A DNA stretch of 64,000 bases from Aspergillus flavus. Taxonomy: Eukaryota; Ascomycota; Eurotiomycetes; Eurotiales; Aspergillaceae. Shown here one piece after another: positions 46,715 to 59,926 of the stretch; position 1 is the stretch's first letter; each line of letters opens with the position of its first letter. The stretch covers positions 2,604,001 through 2,668,000 of the forward strand of contig NC_092405.1 in NCBI RefSeq assembly GCF_009017415.1, in the 5' to 3' direction. The notes beneath the pieces are model-generated. The model saw only the letters and a program-made list of their open reading frames with translations, was not told the DNA's origin and made no database searches. The translations under genes were made by a program, and so were the position numbers.

Positions 46715-48095
46715 ATGACCTTGTCCCGGCAATATATGCCTCTTCGGAGGTCACTCTGCCACTTCTCAGCGCAGACCAGACGCGCACCTTGCAACTTTCA
46801 GAATACATTTCGCAGATACTCAGCGGAAAAGCGATCCAGCGAACCGAAATCTTTTGTCGTGTGGAGGCCATACCTCCGGCTGGCCATTGGTGTCCCATTC
46901 ATCGGAGCTCTGATATATTCCATGGTAAATATATGTTTCGAGGCTAAGCAGTACCATCTGATTGTGATTTTTAGTCTAACGAATAATACAGATGACAGGT
47001 GAAGTGACCGAACTCGACTCCCCGTCCATCGTGGAGCTCGACGAAGCGTTGAAGAAACAAGCAACGATTAGCGAAAACTCTCCAATGCGTTTACGAATGG
47101 AGAAATTGATCAAAGAACATCAAAAGAAAATCGTAGATGAGTTAAGCAGGATTGACGGTACTCATTTCAAAACGGATACCTGGGCACGTCCCAATGGGGG
47201 TGGCGGCATATCCTGTGTGCTCCAAGATGGTAATGTTTTCGAGAAAGCAGGTGTCAATGTATCGGTTGTCTATGGTGAATTGCCCCGGGCTGCTATTGAG
47301 AAAATGAGGGCAGATCACAAGTCATTCGTTGGCGCAGACGTGGAATCTTTGGAGTTTTTTGCTGCCGGCTTGTCACTGGTTCTGCACCCCCATAATCCCA
47401 TGGCACCAACAGTCCATCTCAACTACCGTTACTTTGAGACGTCAGACCCTAAGGATCCTATCAATGGAGATAAGAATTGGTGGTTCGGCGGTGGTACAGA
47501 CTTAACACCCTCCTACCTGTTCCCCGAGGATGTCAAGCATTTTCACCAGACCATCAAAGACGCTTGCGATAGGCATGATGCAACATATTACCCTCGATTC
47601 AAGGCCTGGTGCGATAAGTATTTCTATCTTCCACATCGCCGAGAGTCTCGTGGTGTTGGTGGTATCTTTTTCGACGATCTTGATGCCAGTTTCTTGGAGT
47701 CATCTGCCACTTCATCACAGAATCCTCAGGAAACTCTATTCTCGTTCGTCTCCGATAGTCTGGCTTCCTTCCTTCCCTCTTATGTTCCTATCATTGAACG
47801 CCGAAAGGATACGCCATTCACACCTGCTCAGAAAGAATGGCAGCAGCTTCGACGTGGGCGCTATGTGGAATTCAACCTGGTTTATGACCGTGGCACCAGC
47901 TTTGGCCTGCGCACCCCCAACGCTCGTATCGAAAGCATATTGATGAGCCTCCCTCGCACAGCAAGCTGGGCCTATATGGATCCGGTGTCGGGAACCCGGA
48001 CCGAGGCTTCTGCGGAGGAAAAGAATCCGGGCGAGGACAAGGAGCGTGAAAAGGAATTAATGGATGTTCTCAGACATCCCCGGCAATGGGTGTAA
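46715..48095 (+). CDS. HEM13: Coproporphyrinogen III oxidase, aerobic, mitochondrial
   Basis: Exons are 46715..46924 and 46992..48095 (67-nt intron), giving 437 residues. It converts coproporphyrinogen III to protoporphyrinogen IX with oxygen in heme synthesis. The core is unmistakable: TDTWARPNGGGGISCVLQDG, NVSVVYGELP, HLNYRYFE, WWFGGGTDLTPSYLFPEDVK, GIFFDDLD and RRGRYVEFNLVYDRGTSFGL. Unlike the cytosolic S. cerevisiae enzyme, this one has a basic N-terminal presequence (MTLSRQYMPLRRSLCHFSAQ) and a hydrophobic segment (LRLAIGVPFIGALIYSM) before the catalytic domain. That suggests an anchored mitochondrial form. An upstream extension of the frame starts at a non-ATG codon, so ATG 46715 is chosen. 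Confidence 0.96.
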
Positions 48096-48521
48096 GCCTC
48101 CCTATTCTTAATGTAAAGGTATATAACCAAAAATTTAGATAACGTCTTCCCTTCACCTGTACGATATAATATCAAGTGTGTTTATAGAAGTCCACTAAGT
48201 CAACTAGAAAGTGTGCCATTCCTTTAATCTATATCCTTGTTGGTATATCAGCACAGAATCTGAAAGCCAGACGCTTGACCAGTGGCATATAAACATGTCC
48301 TCTTCGAAACACAGGGTATGCTCTATCGTAACATATGGCCTGTGCTGTCTCAAAACTAGTAGCAGAAGCCAAAGCGATAAACGACGGCAATACAATCTCA
48401 GGGGAGACGTGTTCGTAGACAAAACAAAGAGAAAAAGCGCAAGACATAAAACAAGACAAGTTTGTAAGAATATATATATGTTCACAAGGGCCAGTCTTCG
48501 AATTAGGACGTACCAGTCATC
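48096..48521. other. Convergent intergenic region, hem13 / hookA
   Basis: These 426 bp hold two converging 3' ends. The ATATATAT word at about 48471 could be part of a 3'-end signal. No gene is supported. Confidence 0.45.
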
Positions 48522-51241
48522 CTAACGACCAGCTACTAAGCTCCTTTGCCTCGCCAACCAGCCTCTCTGAGCATCAGCCAAACTTGACCCGTGACGATAC
48601 CTTGAAACGGGAACATTATTGTTCTGCAGTCGACTTTGCATCTCATACCAGGCGGAGCTCATAAGAGCCAGTTCTCGCGTCTGAGCATCGATTATTTTCT
48701 GAAGTTCGATCTGTGTATATCATGACGATTTAGCAAAAGTAAAGATAACCGGGTGAAGGGAGGGCCCATGAATTATCAATTCATGAAACAACGTGATAAA
48801 TGAGCGGATGAAACAAAAATTGATGTGCCGCCTACCTCGCGATCTTTTGGTATGTTTTCATTTGCATCGTCTTCGAAATGTTTTAGTCGCTCCTGGAGGA
48901 ACTTGATGTGTTCGTTTTGGTTGTGGATATACTGCAAATTATGCTTCGGTATCAGCTTTCGGCATGCGGTAATAGTGTCTTAGGGTTGGTTCCACTGACC
49001 TCAGCGCGTTGTGCCAGTCTCTCTAGGTTCCGCTCGATAAGTTCAACGACCTGTTTCGTGAGTTCCATACCAGACTTCTGGGAAGCTTCGGAGGCACCGC
49101 CACTTTCCTGTGCCGCAATCTCTGCTAGTAGCTTCTTCATTTCCTCCATAGTTTCTTGGTCCTCCACGCGACTTTCAGCAATCTCAGCCTGTCTGTTGTC
49201 AAGCATTGTCCGCAGCTCATCCCGTTCAGCACATGCTTCCCTGGCCAAGGCCAAACTAGCGTCAAGTTCAGCTTGGAGAGTATGTATTTTCTGTTTGATT
49301 TCATTCGATTCGTCGCGCAATTTAGTTGATTCCACTAATTCATTCTCTTTGATTTCATTAATCATGACTAGCTTTTCCTTGCTCGCAAGTAAGACTGTCA
49401 AATGGTGAGTAAACATGCGATTCAATTATTTTTAAGTTGAGGTATACTCTTACCAGCTGCTTGTGCATCGGCAAGCGCTCTGCTAGACTTGTCGAAAGAG
49501 TCCTGTACTTCTGCAAGTTTCTTGAGCACGGAAATGTACTGATCATACAGCTTCCAATATTCATCACTGAAAGTCCCGTTAGCACTAGTAGCTAGGAGAT
49601 CTGCGACTGAAATACCCCTGTGTAGAATTTTCTTGGGCCCTCTGCAGGGTTGCGCTGAAGGCATCCGAAAATCCTTCATGCTGAGAATTGACCTGTAACA
49701 CAGTGTCAGCTTATTCCATCCCTGCATACTGGTCCTGAGGCATAAATTACGGCAGTTGATGACCCCTTCAAGAATTCGATCTCTTTCTTGAGCTCGTCAT
49801 TTTCGGTTTTCCTACAGCGCGGAGTCAGCCCATACTTAAAGGGTAGGATAGGGATCCCTAACAATTGAGATTCCTTAACGCCAATGTCTTCGAAGTCCTT
49901 TTGTAGCGTGCCCTGCAGCTTTGGAGTTTCGCTGCCTGGTGTAAGAGCTGGGCTCCCAGGGGAGCCCTCAAGTTCTCGAATCCGCTCCCGTAGCTCACTT
50001 ATAAGTGCATCATCTCTTTCACGCTGTTCCTCAGCACTGCTAAGTCGCTCTGTCAAGGCGTGGTTATTGAATTCAAGTTGTTTCTTCAAACTCTGCATTT
50101 CACTGCATTCCTGTTCGATTCGTGGCAAGACTCGTCTGTATTCTTCAAGTTCAACATCGCGTTCCGATGTCCATCTTTGCTGCGAATCTGACTCTTTCAA
50201 CTGCTGCTGGAGGTCTTGGATCTGATTCTTGAGCGTCTGGTTTTCCTTTTCAAAGTCCTGGCTGGCTTGTAGCTTTGACCGATATTTCTCCGCTGCATTA
50301 GCCTTCCGAGCGAGTTGGTCTCTTTCTGTTTTCAACTCATCATAGTCATCCTGCAACCTCTGGAACCGTTCGTTCTTCACGCGCAAGGACTCCACTGTCA
50401 TTCGCAGGCTGTCAATTTCATCCTGAGCCGCGGCCAGCCGAGCCTCCTGGGATGCGATGATGTCTTCTTGCTGGCGGGATTTAGACTCCAAGGCTTTTGT
50501 ATTAAAGCCGAGGTCGCCTTTGCCGGACTTCAGGTTTCCTAGTCGATCCTCTGTGGTCGCGAGGCGGCTCTGGAGAGTATCGTTATTTTCTTGAAGGCGT
50601 GCCAGACGGTTGTGTAGGTCCTCCAATGCCTTCTCGAGCTCCTTCTTCTCATGCGTTAAGCGGTCATTCTCAGCAAGCACTTTCCCTACTCGTTCCTCGA
50701 ATTGCAGCTCTAGATCGACGGGATGTTCCCGTTTGGACAAATCTTCTTTGATCTCGTCCACGGGGTCAAGAGGCTCATGTTGGCCATTCTCAGCTTCTTC
50801 AAAAATATCTTTCAGGGACTCCTGAGTCGGAGTACTCAATGTTTGGAGGGTTTCCACGTAGGACGGCGCGTTCGGCGAGCGGATAGCGGCGATTAAAATG
50901 AGCTTGAGGAGTTTGTTGGTTTCCTTGATCGAACTCTTTTCAGCGACCACTTCCAGATTTGGGGCCGGATCTAATCCAGAAGGGATCCCATCGGGTTGTT
51001 GGCGGATATAATTGACCAGCGTTTTGAGGATGTGTTTCAAGTTCTGGAGTTTGGACAACCAGTGGTCTGACGGATTGCGTTGCGGGAGCTCATCGAGGAA
51101 ATATTGGGGGTCGATATCTTGTAAGACTTCCCAAATGATAGTCCCATCTGTCAATTCATCGGTCGTTCGGATTGTTTTACCAAGGGCGAAACTATTGATC
51201 CATTCCAACAGGGCTTGTGTGATAGTGTGTTCGGAAGCCAT
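48522..51241 (-). CDS. hookA: HookA, dynein-early-endosome adaptor (HOOK family)
   Basis: Seven exons (49863..51241, 49751..49811, 49616..49692, 49454..49566, 49000..49394, 48836..48931, 48522..48710) give 769 residues. The first ~160 residues form the HOOK domain (ALLEWINSFALGKTIRTTDE, LTDGTIIWEVLQDIDPQYF) that binds dynein. Long coiled coils fill about residues 170-650, with the usual Hook word LPRIEQECSEM. The C-terminal part ends in a short basic region (RGWLARQRSLVAGR) and would bind the FTS/FHIP complex on endosomes. The 51-nt intron 49812..49862 (branch GGGCTGACTC) has no stop and is a multiple of three. Removing it restores ESQL-KTENDELKKEIEFLKG. Confidence 0.92.
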
Positions 51242-51916
51242 GTTGGCCTAAGAGGCAGTTGGGTTGGGGAATGCTTCAGGGGTCAAACAACAGGGTATCA
51301 GAGTGATGGGTGATGAGATTGTACGTTAAATCGCATTCTTCAGGAGCACGAGGGGCAGATCGGTTGACGAGTTACCGGCAAAGACCCTGAAGGTGTTCTT
51401 TCGCAGTTTCGGGAGATTCCAAGTGGGATCCACGCTACGCGCATAAATAGATTTAGTATAATTTAAGTAGTTCTAAGGCGCGGAGATTCGGGTTTCACTA
51501 CATAAATAGTACTAGTGCCAATTTTTCTTTCTTTTTACTAACTTTCTCTGTAGTACTTCTCTCGAGCGCTACAATCTACAATTGGCAATTGTTAAAAGAA
51601 GCGCATACGGTTCCGTCCGATTTGTTTTCTCTCCCAACAGATGGGTCATGGAAACGCAGGAAAATATCTAGGAACATGACTCGTACGAATATCATTTATT
51701 ACACGCACAACAATAACAATTTCGAAGCGCTACTAGGGCTACTGAATTTAGAATACCAACGCAACAATTCCCTTGAGGTCATAATCAACCAAACCCGTTA
51801 TTCGTTAGCCCTGCTCGTATTGGCTCTTGGGATGCAACGGGAGCGAATAGTCCCGAGACCAGCACGGCCGTTGGGATGCGCAGGAAGAGCTTTTTTATAC
51901 TCCGTGGCTCTGATCA
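51242..51916. other. Intergenic region, hookA promoter and I9 gene 3' side
   Basis: These 675 bp contain one TACTCCGT copy (51898-51905). The frame 51589..51927 overlaps the I9 gene on the other strand and shows no domain, so it is not called. Confidence 0.45.
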
Positions 51917-52385
51917 CTACTGGATAGACACTGTGAGGTCCTTCTCAATTGTTGGATTGTACTTGGCAGATTGGACTGAGATTTGCTGAACCGCCGATTC
52001 GGGAGCGTCAGCCGAGAAGCCACTAAGACGCTGTTAGAAAGTCGCAGCTGGGAATCAGCGATAAGGGGGAAGGAAGTAATACTTGATAAACTCTGGACAG
52101 AAGGAAGCGTATTAGGCCTTGATGCGCATATAAACAATCTTTTAACGGGAGAGATTCATGGGTACTCACGAAACCTATGAGTGATCCGTCCACCCTAGGA
52201 ATGAAAACAATCAGCGTGTCAAGTCAGTACAGAATCCTTTGAGGTCCACAACATACGGCACTGATGATGGATTCCATTGCGTCCTCTAGGACAGATGGAG
52301 GGGTGTCTATAGGATAAGTGACCACAATCGGACTGGCCAAAGACAAAGACAAGCATCCGAGAAACAGAGTGGGGAGAGACTTCAT
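51917..52385 (-). CDS. Secreted or vacuolar proteinase inhibitor I9-like protein (Pbi2-type)
   Basis: Exons are 52257..52385, 52170..52194, 52083..52092 (10 nt) and 51917..52022, giving 89 residues. A signal peptide (MKSLPTLFLGCLSLSLA) is followed by SPIVVTYPIDTPPSVLEDAM, then GGRITHRFQFINGFSADAPE, then YNPTIEKDLTVSIQ. This is the I9 fold: a strand, a helix, a GG-I-THxF turn, then 'GFSA.AP...QQIS....Y.P.IE.D'. Free-standing I9 proteins such as yeast Pbi2 inhibit vacuolar proteinase B, and the same fold is the propeptide of subtilisins. The signal peptide here suggests entry to the secretory or vacuolar path. The 10-nt exon (AGTTTATCAA) has clean splice sites and a CTAAC branch site downstream. 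Confidence 0.8.
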
Positions 52386-53506
52386 ATTGATATGGAACCC
52401 CCAGTAGAGAGAATAGATATCCTGAAGTACAATATTAAAATATAGATAGGGGAAGCTTAAGGAAGAACCTGAGAGAACAACGTTGTGTGATACTAGTATC
52501 TGGTACCTACTAAAACTGATTCACCTTGCTGTTGCAATGCAACCTTGAATCAACCGGCAACTGCGTCATTAAAACGGGTGGCAGCTGACTCAGCGGTCCC
52601 ATTAGTTAACCGCCGAACTATGACCCAAATTTAACTAGCGCTTTCCCTTTCAAGAATCTTCGTTGACGTCCGATAACCGTTCCAATCGTCAATTCTTACC
52701 CTTGTTCCCCCCTGTTGTTCGTTTCTACCATCGTCCTCCGTCTTCATTTGAACTTTCAACTTTCCCTCACGCCCCTCTTGTTTCTTCATTTGGTGGGCAT
52801 CTTCTAGGATTCCTCATTCCTTAAGCTTTTCAATCTGCATGTACGGCTACTTTTGTTGGGCGGCAGTCTCCTTGAACCACGCATTGCCTGAAGTCTTTCT
52901 CTGGTAATCCAGATAATTTTACACAGTTTCTACATACCGCTCAGGGTCCTTTTGCTAGTCGTTGCTTACTGGAAAGGTCAATCGGCGCAGGGGATCGTAT
53001 GAGGTAGACTTAACAGACAGACTGGGATTCGGGCGGTCTTCGAGGGTTCTTTTCTTATTCTGATTTTGGGCGGAGGTCTTGCATCCTCGTGTTGTTCTCT
53101 CAAACCTGACGAAGATAGCTAGCAAGCATTCTACAAGTTTCGACATCTCTTTCCATCTCTTGCTCTTTCAGGAGACTGTTATTCTTGGAATTCAAAGGAG
53201 GGGAGAATAAGAAATTTATATACGATAAATCTGAGGAAAAGCAGGGGAAAGAAGAAGAACAGAAGAAACACGGAGAAATAGAGGGACAGAGGGACAGAGA
53301 GATTGATCAGGATCTGTGCAAAGCACGAGAACGGGGAAAGACAAAGGAAGAAAAGAAAAAAAGCAACAGAAGAACCAAAAAGAAGAGAATAATAGCATTG
53401 AGTGTGACCAATTGGCACTCGTGAATCATACAGTTCTTCACTCACAACCTCATCTCATCCCCTATACCTCCCTCCGTGATCAGCATCTACCTGTGTATTT
53501 GTCATC
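52386..53506. other. Divergent promoter region, I9 inhibitor / PCF11, with purine-rich tract
   Basis: These 1,121 bp contain a long purine-rich tract on the plus strand (about 53190-53400, GGGGAAAGAAGAAGAACAG and similar). The frame through it (53185..53424) is a composition artefact. The PCF11 leader is pyrimidine-rich just before its ATG. Confidence 0.5.
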
Positions 53507-55824
53507 ATGTCGTCAGGACTGGCCTCCGACGAAGTCGCTGAGGATTACAAGAACTCATTGGAAGATCTAACAACGAACGACAGGTTCCAGATCAGCAACC
53601 TAACGGTCATAGCGAAGGAGAACACCGAGCATGCCATGGCCATCTCCCGAGTCTTGGAGAACCACATTCGAACAGTAGGTGGCATACTCTTTCCCAGATT
53701 ACACGCTTGTTGGTGTCGTATTATGCAAGGCGCACTGCCGGCAGTAGCCTTTCTGGATGAACTTCTAATCTTTGTTCTGTAGACGCCGCCGGCCCAGAAG
53801 TTGCCCGCCTTGTATGTAGTCGATTCAATTGTCAAAAATGTAGGGACACCCTACACGCTTTTTCTGGGTCGCAATATGTACCAGACATTCATGAATGCCT
53901 ATACCTTGGTCGACTCGCCAACTCGCAGAAAACTGGACGAGATGCTCAAAACCTGGAAGGAGCCGGTCCCCGGTTCTCTGGACACGAGGCCAGTCTTTCC
54001 TCCGGAAGTTACTCGCAGCATCGAAAGTGCGCTCATCAAGGCGAGGACAGCCGCCCTGCAGCAGCAGCAGGCGAGGAGCCAACAGGAAATCCTTCCTCGC
54101 GGGCGGGTTGGGACACCCCCAGGCTGGGGAAGTAACAGCGCTGCAGCTCAGAGTTCTACTCGTTACCCACCATCCACAAATTCAACGCCACCTATGCTAT
54201 ATAACAGGAATGGATCCAGCCATGGGTTTCCTTCGGTAAGCTGTCATCAGTTTTAGTGTTGCCAGATTATTATTGCATTGAAGTGTCTAACACATTCAAT
54301 AGGCAGACCCGCGATCAACTCCAACGCCTCAACTTCAGCAACAGCAACAGCATCAGCAACAGCAGGATGTGGATCTCTCAGCTTTGAATCGGGATATAGA
54401 GGCTTTAATCGCAACTGCTCGAAGCGATTTCGCGAATAATCCCCTTGTTCCTTCCGTACAGCAACGGCTCAAGGCTCTTCTAGACCTCCAGGGTATCTTG
54501 CAGCGTCAGGAACTTACCCAGGAGCAATTAAAGCTTGTACGCGATCAGGTTTCTGCGCTTTCCCCAAAGCCCCCAATTTCAGTTTCCTCGAGTCTTCCCC
54601 CTGCTATTCCAGCGGTGTCAACGCCATCGATGGCAATGCCTCCCGTGCAAGCCATTTCTCAGCCCCTTCAGCAGCTTCTAAACCCTGGGACACTTGCTGA
54701 GCTTATCAAAACTACTGCTGCGCGCCAGCAGCCTACGCCTCCGCCTCCGCCTCAGGCTCCGAGTATCTTATCACAAGCACCTAGCAGTGTGACATCGCAG
54801 CCAACTGTTACTTTGACCCCAGAGAACCCACTCATTGCAGCGCTCAGAGCACGGGGTCTTTTACCCCCTGCTTCTGCACCTCCGACGACGTCCGCTACGC
54901 CTTCCTCAAGCCTCGTTTCGGTCTTTCCTTTCATTGTACCTGGCCAAGTGCGATTTACACCTCCTGTGCCAACGTCTCAAGTGGCCGATACTTCGAATGT
55001 ACAAATCAGTGTTCAAATGAACACGGCGTCTATCAAAATGTAGGTTATGCTTATTTTTAACCATCGCGACGCCACTGACGTGAGTGATAGACCACGAAAT
55101 GCCTTCATAGCTACACTTTATGAGTCAAAGCCCAATCGTTGTGGGACTTGTGGGCGTCGATTTTCTGCAACAGAGGATGGGAAAGGAAAGAAAGCGCGCC
55201 ATCTAGACTGGCATTTCCGAACTAACCAGCGGATGGCGGAGGCAGCCAGGCGGGCCCAAAACCGCAGTTGGTATGTTGACGAACGGGTAAGCCTTCTCTT
55301 CACACCTACCTGATTTGATTTGCTGTTCGTCTGACCCTGGGTAGGATTGGATCAAATCCCGAGAGGTCGGCGATGATGAAGGCCTTGTAGACACAGAAAC
55401 ATCCGGTGAGGCTGTAAATGGAGGCGATGGTGGTTCTGCGAAGAAAGCACCGCCCAAGCAATGGATACGTGCCCCGAACGATGCCACCCTTCGTAATACT
55501 CCCTGTCCTATTTGCCAGGAGAAGTTCGAGTCGACATGGTCTGAGGATGTCCAGGACTGGATATGGCAAGATGCCGTCAAGGTCGGGAATCGCGTGTACC
55601 ATGCTAGCTGTTATGCAGAGGTGGCTAAAGACGGTTCCACGCCAGCACGCCGAGGTACTCCATCAGGGCGTACTGAAACTCCAGACTCCGTATTGGGCAA
55701 ACGCAAGGCTGAGGTGAGTTTGCTAGAAGTGAAAAGAAAGTCGAAGAATCCGAAGGCTAACAGTGTGTGCTAGGGAACTGATTCTCCTGGCCAAAATGCC
55801 CGGGTCAAGTTGGAGCTAATGTAA
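53507..55824 (+). CDS. PCF11: mRNA 3'-end processing factor PCF11
   Basis: Six exons (53507..53674, 53783..54235, 54303..55039, 55091..55286, 55345..55713, 55774..55824) give 657 residues. An N-terminal CTD-interaction domain (about 1-135; DYKNSLEDLTTNDRFQISNL, LPALYVVDSIVKNVGTPY) binds the RNA polymerase II tail. Q-rich and P-rich linkers follow (QLQQQQQHQQQQD, PPPPPQAP). The C-terminal part has two zinc-binding regions (CGTCGRRFSA with HLDWHFRTNQR, and CPICQEKFES with VYHASC) around the DWIKSRE Clp1-contact region. It belongs to cleavage factor IA and also dismantles polymerase at termination. The 51-nt third intron contains stops and a CACTGAC branch site, and its removal joins TASIKI-PRNAFIATLYE. 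Confidence 0.93.
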
Positions 55825-56432
55825 GGAATATCGTCTGGCTGAGCGGACTAGAATCTGCATTTTTTGCTTAGTCCAGTCAGAAATCCGTGCCACGAGCCCA
55901 TGAGCCCTCCTTCATTTCCCTTACCCCTCCTTTCTTTTTGCCTTTCTTTTTCTTTTTCTTTTGCCTTTTGCATTGGGACAGAGTCCCTACGGCGTTGGGG
56001 ATCTATCTTCAGAATCATGTGCTCCAAAAACTGGGGTGTTTTGTATATATACATAGTAGCCAACATTTACTGGGCCCTGCCTATACTTGACTCTTCGAGT
56101 CGAACCGTGGCTCGTCGATGTGGTTCGTCTTTCCCATCCAATCGTGTAATGTACTGTACTGTATTACGCTGTGCTCCGTATTTTGTAGGTTCCATGAGGG
56201 GCTGCGGGCAAATGACGTCGGAACATTGTGGAGCCCCTGACACTCATTTCTTTACGCCTATAGACCCTCGATACTACAGTTGCATTGCGTCCCATTATAA
56301 ATTCACTACACCTTTTTCCTCCAGTATTCTGATCGACTGCTGAAGACTGTACCTATACACCCTTTCAGCATATTTCCCATCATCTACTCCTTCTCAATAA
56401 CATACATCCAGCATAATACATCGCCTCACATC
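55825..56432. other. Intergenic region, PCF11 3' side and dehydrogenase promoter
   Basis: These 608 bp contain a CTTTCTTTTTCTTTTTC pyrimidine tract (about 55943-55960). Frames on both strands are chance products of this composition. Confidence 0.45.
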
Positions 56433-57842
56433 ATGGCTCCACATAACGTTCGGTGGGGTATCATGGGTAAGAGGAACCTTGGCCCAGCAACAATTGATGA
56501 TAACTAATGGTATCCTATGAAAATTTCTATAGCCACCGGCTGGATTGCAAGTGGTACGTCCTCAGGCAGTCACTTACTTATCCCTCCCCAACAAAAGAAA
56601 AAGAAACCCTAGCTAAATATGTGTTAAACAGTCTTCGTAAGGGACCTCTTGAAAGACCCTAATGTCCGAGGTGCATCTGATGTCTCCCACACAGTTGTTG
56701 CAGTTGCATCATCTTCCTCTAAGTCCCGTGCAGAGGGTTTTATCTCGGATACGGGCATTCCTGCTCCCTGCGCTGCCTACGAGTCCTATGAGGACCTCGT
56801 GGCCGACCCAAACGTAGACGTCGTATACGTTGCAACGCCTCACTCGCACCACTTCCAAAACGTCATGCTTGCTTTTGAGGCGGGTAAGCATGTCCTGTGT
56901 GAAAAAGCTTTTACTGTCAATGCGGCCCAGGCAAAGATCCTCTGTGAGACAGCGAAAATCAAAAATCTCTTTTTGATGGAAGCCGTCTGGACTCGGTACT
57001 TCCCACTTAGCGTACAGATCCGTCGGTTAATTCAGAATGGCACTCTTGGTGAGGTACTGCGTGTGCTGGCCGATAATAGCTTCGGAGATGACATGGAGGA
57101 AAAATGGGGTATCAAGCATCGGATGGTTAATAAGGATCTGGCTGGCGGGGCGTTGCTTGATTGTAAGTGTTCCTGTCTTAATCGTATACATATACCTACC
57201 CTTCACTTAATGGATTCAATGCTCGTCTTCTCAACACCTCGCGAAGCGTCGCCCTGCTGACTCAAGCTTGCAGTGGGTATTTACTCCTTGACCTGGGTGT
57301 TTCAGGCTCTATATCACACTCTTCCTCGCGAGTCGCGCAGGGCACCCTCACGAATCTCATCGCATATGTCCCTTTACCACCTCACTGGTGCTGATGAGGC
57401 AACCTCCATTCTCCTTACCTTCCCCACCAGCACTCCGTCCAACCTTCCTCACCTGGGTGAATCGCAGGCGGTGGCTATGACACATCTCCGAGTGTCGACC
57501 AATGCCGACGACAAACCCGTCCAGCCTTCGGTCCGCATTCAGGGCACCAAAGGTGAGATCCAGGTATACGGCCCTGCGTTCCGACCGGAGAAGTACCGGG
57601 TTGTTCCGAAGGGTGAGGGGGAAGTCAAAGAGGTGGAATGTTCATTCCCTGGTGATGGAAAGGGCATGTACTGGGAGGCGGACGAGGTCGCACGGTGCTT
57701 GCGGGATGGTAAGCTTGAAAGTGATAGCATGCCATGGGAGGAGAGCATCATCATTATGGAGGTCATGGATGAGGTCAGGCGTCAGGGTGGATTGGTTTAT
57801 CCTAAAAACATTGAATCCACAGTCTACCCTACATCGTTGTAA
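56433..57842 (+). CDS. GFO/IDH/MocA oxidoreductase, dihydrodiol / D-xylose 1-dehydrogenase type
   Basis: Exons are 56433..56466, 56533..56553 (21 nt), 56632..57162 and 57274..57842, giving 384 residues. The N-terminal Rossmann domain reads VRWGIMATGWIASVFVRDLL, then DVVYVATPHSHHFQNVMLAF. The catalytic region is EAGKHVLCEKAFTVNAAQAK, with the EK pair typical of the family, and MEAVWTRYFPL follows as in dimeric dihydrodiol dehydrogenases and fungal NADP-D-xylose dehydrogenase. The C-terminal domain carries the substrate-pocket sheet. The substrate (xylose, dihydrodiols or another aldose) cannot be fixed from the sequence. First-base context and the tiny second exon agree with the standard gene layout. 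Confidence 0.88.
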
Positions 57843-58243
57843 GAGGCGGTCTGTATCGTGTGGTGAACAATCATGCTTTGTTCAAAAACGTGTAAATATC
57901 TTTAGTACCAACGATCATACAAATAACATGTACTAGAGTTAAATTAGAAGAGAAAAAAAAAAAAAAAGACCGACCGTCTAAATCAACTTATATTTTAGGT
58001 TCCGAGATTAGCTACTATACATAAACCCAACCCTCCGCCGAAAGCCGCCCAGGTACGGATATCCGAAGGATACAAAAAAAGTCCATGTATCAAAAAGGAA
58101 ACCCCGCATAAGACCAACCAAGGCAGCAAACCATTCGTTAAGAACAGTATACCCTATCACATTTTGTTGACCTCTCCGACGGAGACGCAGAGATCGCAGG
58201 AGCGCTCACCCCTCGGCGAAAGAAAAAAGAATCATTACGTTTA
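57843..58243. other. Convergent intergenic region, dehydrogenase / adk1
   Basis: These 401 bp hold converging 3' ends and an A-run (about 57953-57966). No gene is supported. Confidence 0.45.
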
Positions 58244-59249
<1,006 letters not shown>

Positions 59250-59926
59250 TGGGATAGACTGAAGCGGAGAGTGAAAGGGATAGTATTGTAAAAGTGCTCT
59301 CCGGGGAGGCCTAAGTCGGAGCTGGCGTGGGAAATAGTATAGGAGATAGGAATGGAATGGGGAGCAATGGCGGGTAAATGGAAAGGTCGGAGACTGTATG
59401 TTGGGGATGAAAAGAGGTCAACCGGAGCGGAGTATCGCACCCGCTTCTCCGAGGTTTAAAGATCCGCCGGCAAGTGCCGTACTCGCGGTGCTTGACCGGA
59501 AATCTTCCATTCCCAGGGTGTCGGAGAGATTGCAAAGTTTGGAGTTTAACATGTATTGATATATAACCAACCCAAGTTCGAGATTAAACTGCAATTGTTC
59601 AGTTGGGATCCTCCGTTTCATAAGCCGTAGCGGGTATTGTGAAGACACGTGTCTGTATGAAGCCTTAGGCAACAAGGCCAAATTTGTGGCTACAGGGATA
59701 CTAAGTACGTAGTAGCTCATCAGCCTCATTACTGTGGCTCAAGCAGGGTCGGAGCTCACTCAGCTTCACCTCCGTCATCATCCTAATCATCATCATTCCT
59801 TCTTCCCTTTCAGGACTTTCGCTTTCCGAGGCTTTCTTTTCTTTCCACCCCTATCACGTATACGCCTGACTTTTGTCTCATCTCATATCTACTTAAGAGC
59901 TAGTTCCTGTATCTTCTGTTTCCGCC
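59250..59926. other. Divergent promoter region, adk1 / rpn8
   Basis: These 677 bp hold both promoters. Pyrimidine-rich runs precede the rpn8 ATG. I looked for the yeast proteasome element GGTGGCAAA and did not find it. Confidence 0.5.

Noticed and set aside
51589..51927. 112-residue plus frame opposite the I9 gene
   Set aside because: Non-ATG start, no domain, and the end overlaps a well-supported gene on the other strand.
53185..53424. Plus-strand frame through a purine tract (79 residues, KE-rich)
   Set aside because: The composition (K, E, R, Q) comes from the purine tract; it is in the PCF11 leader with no domain.
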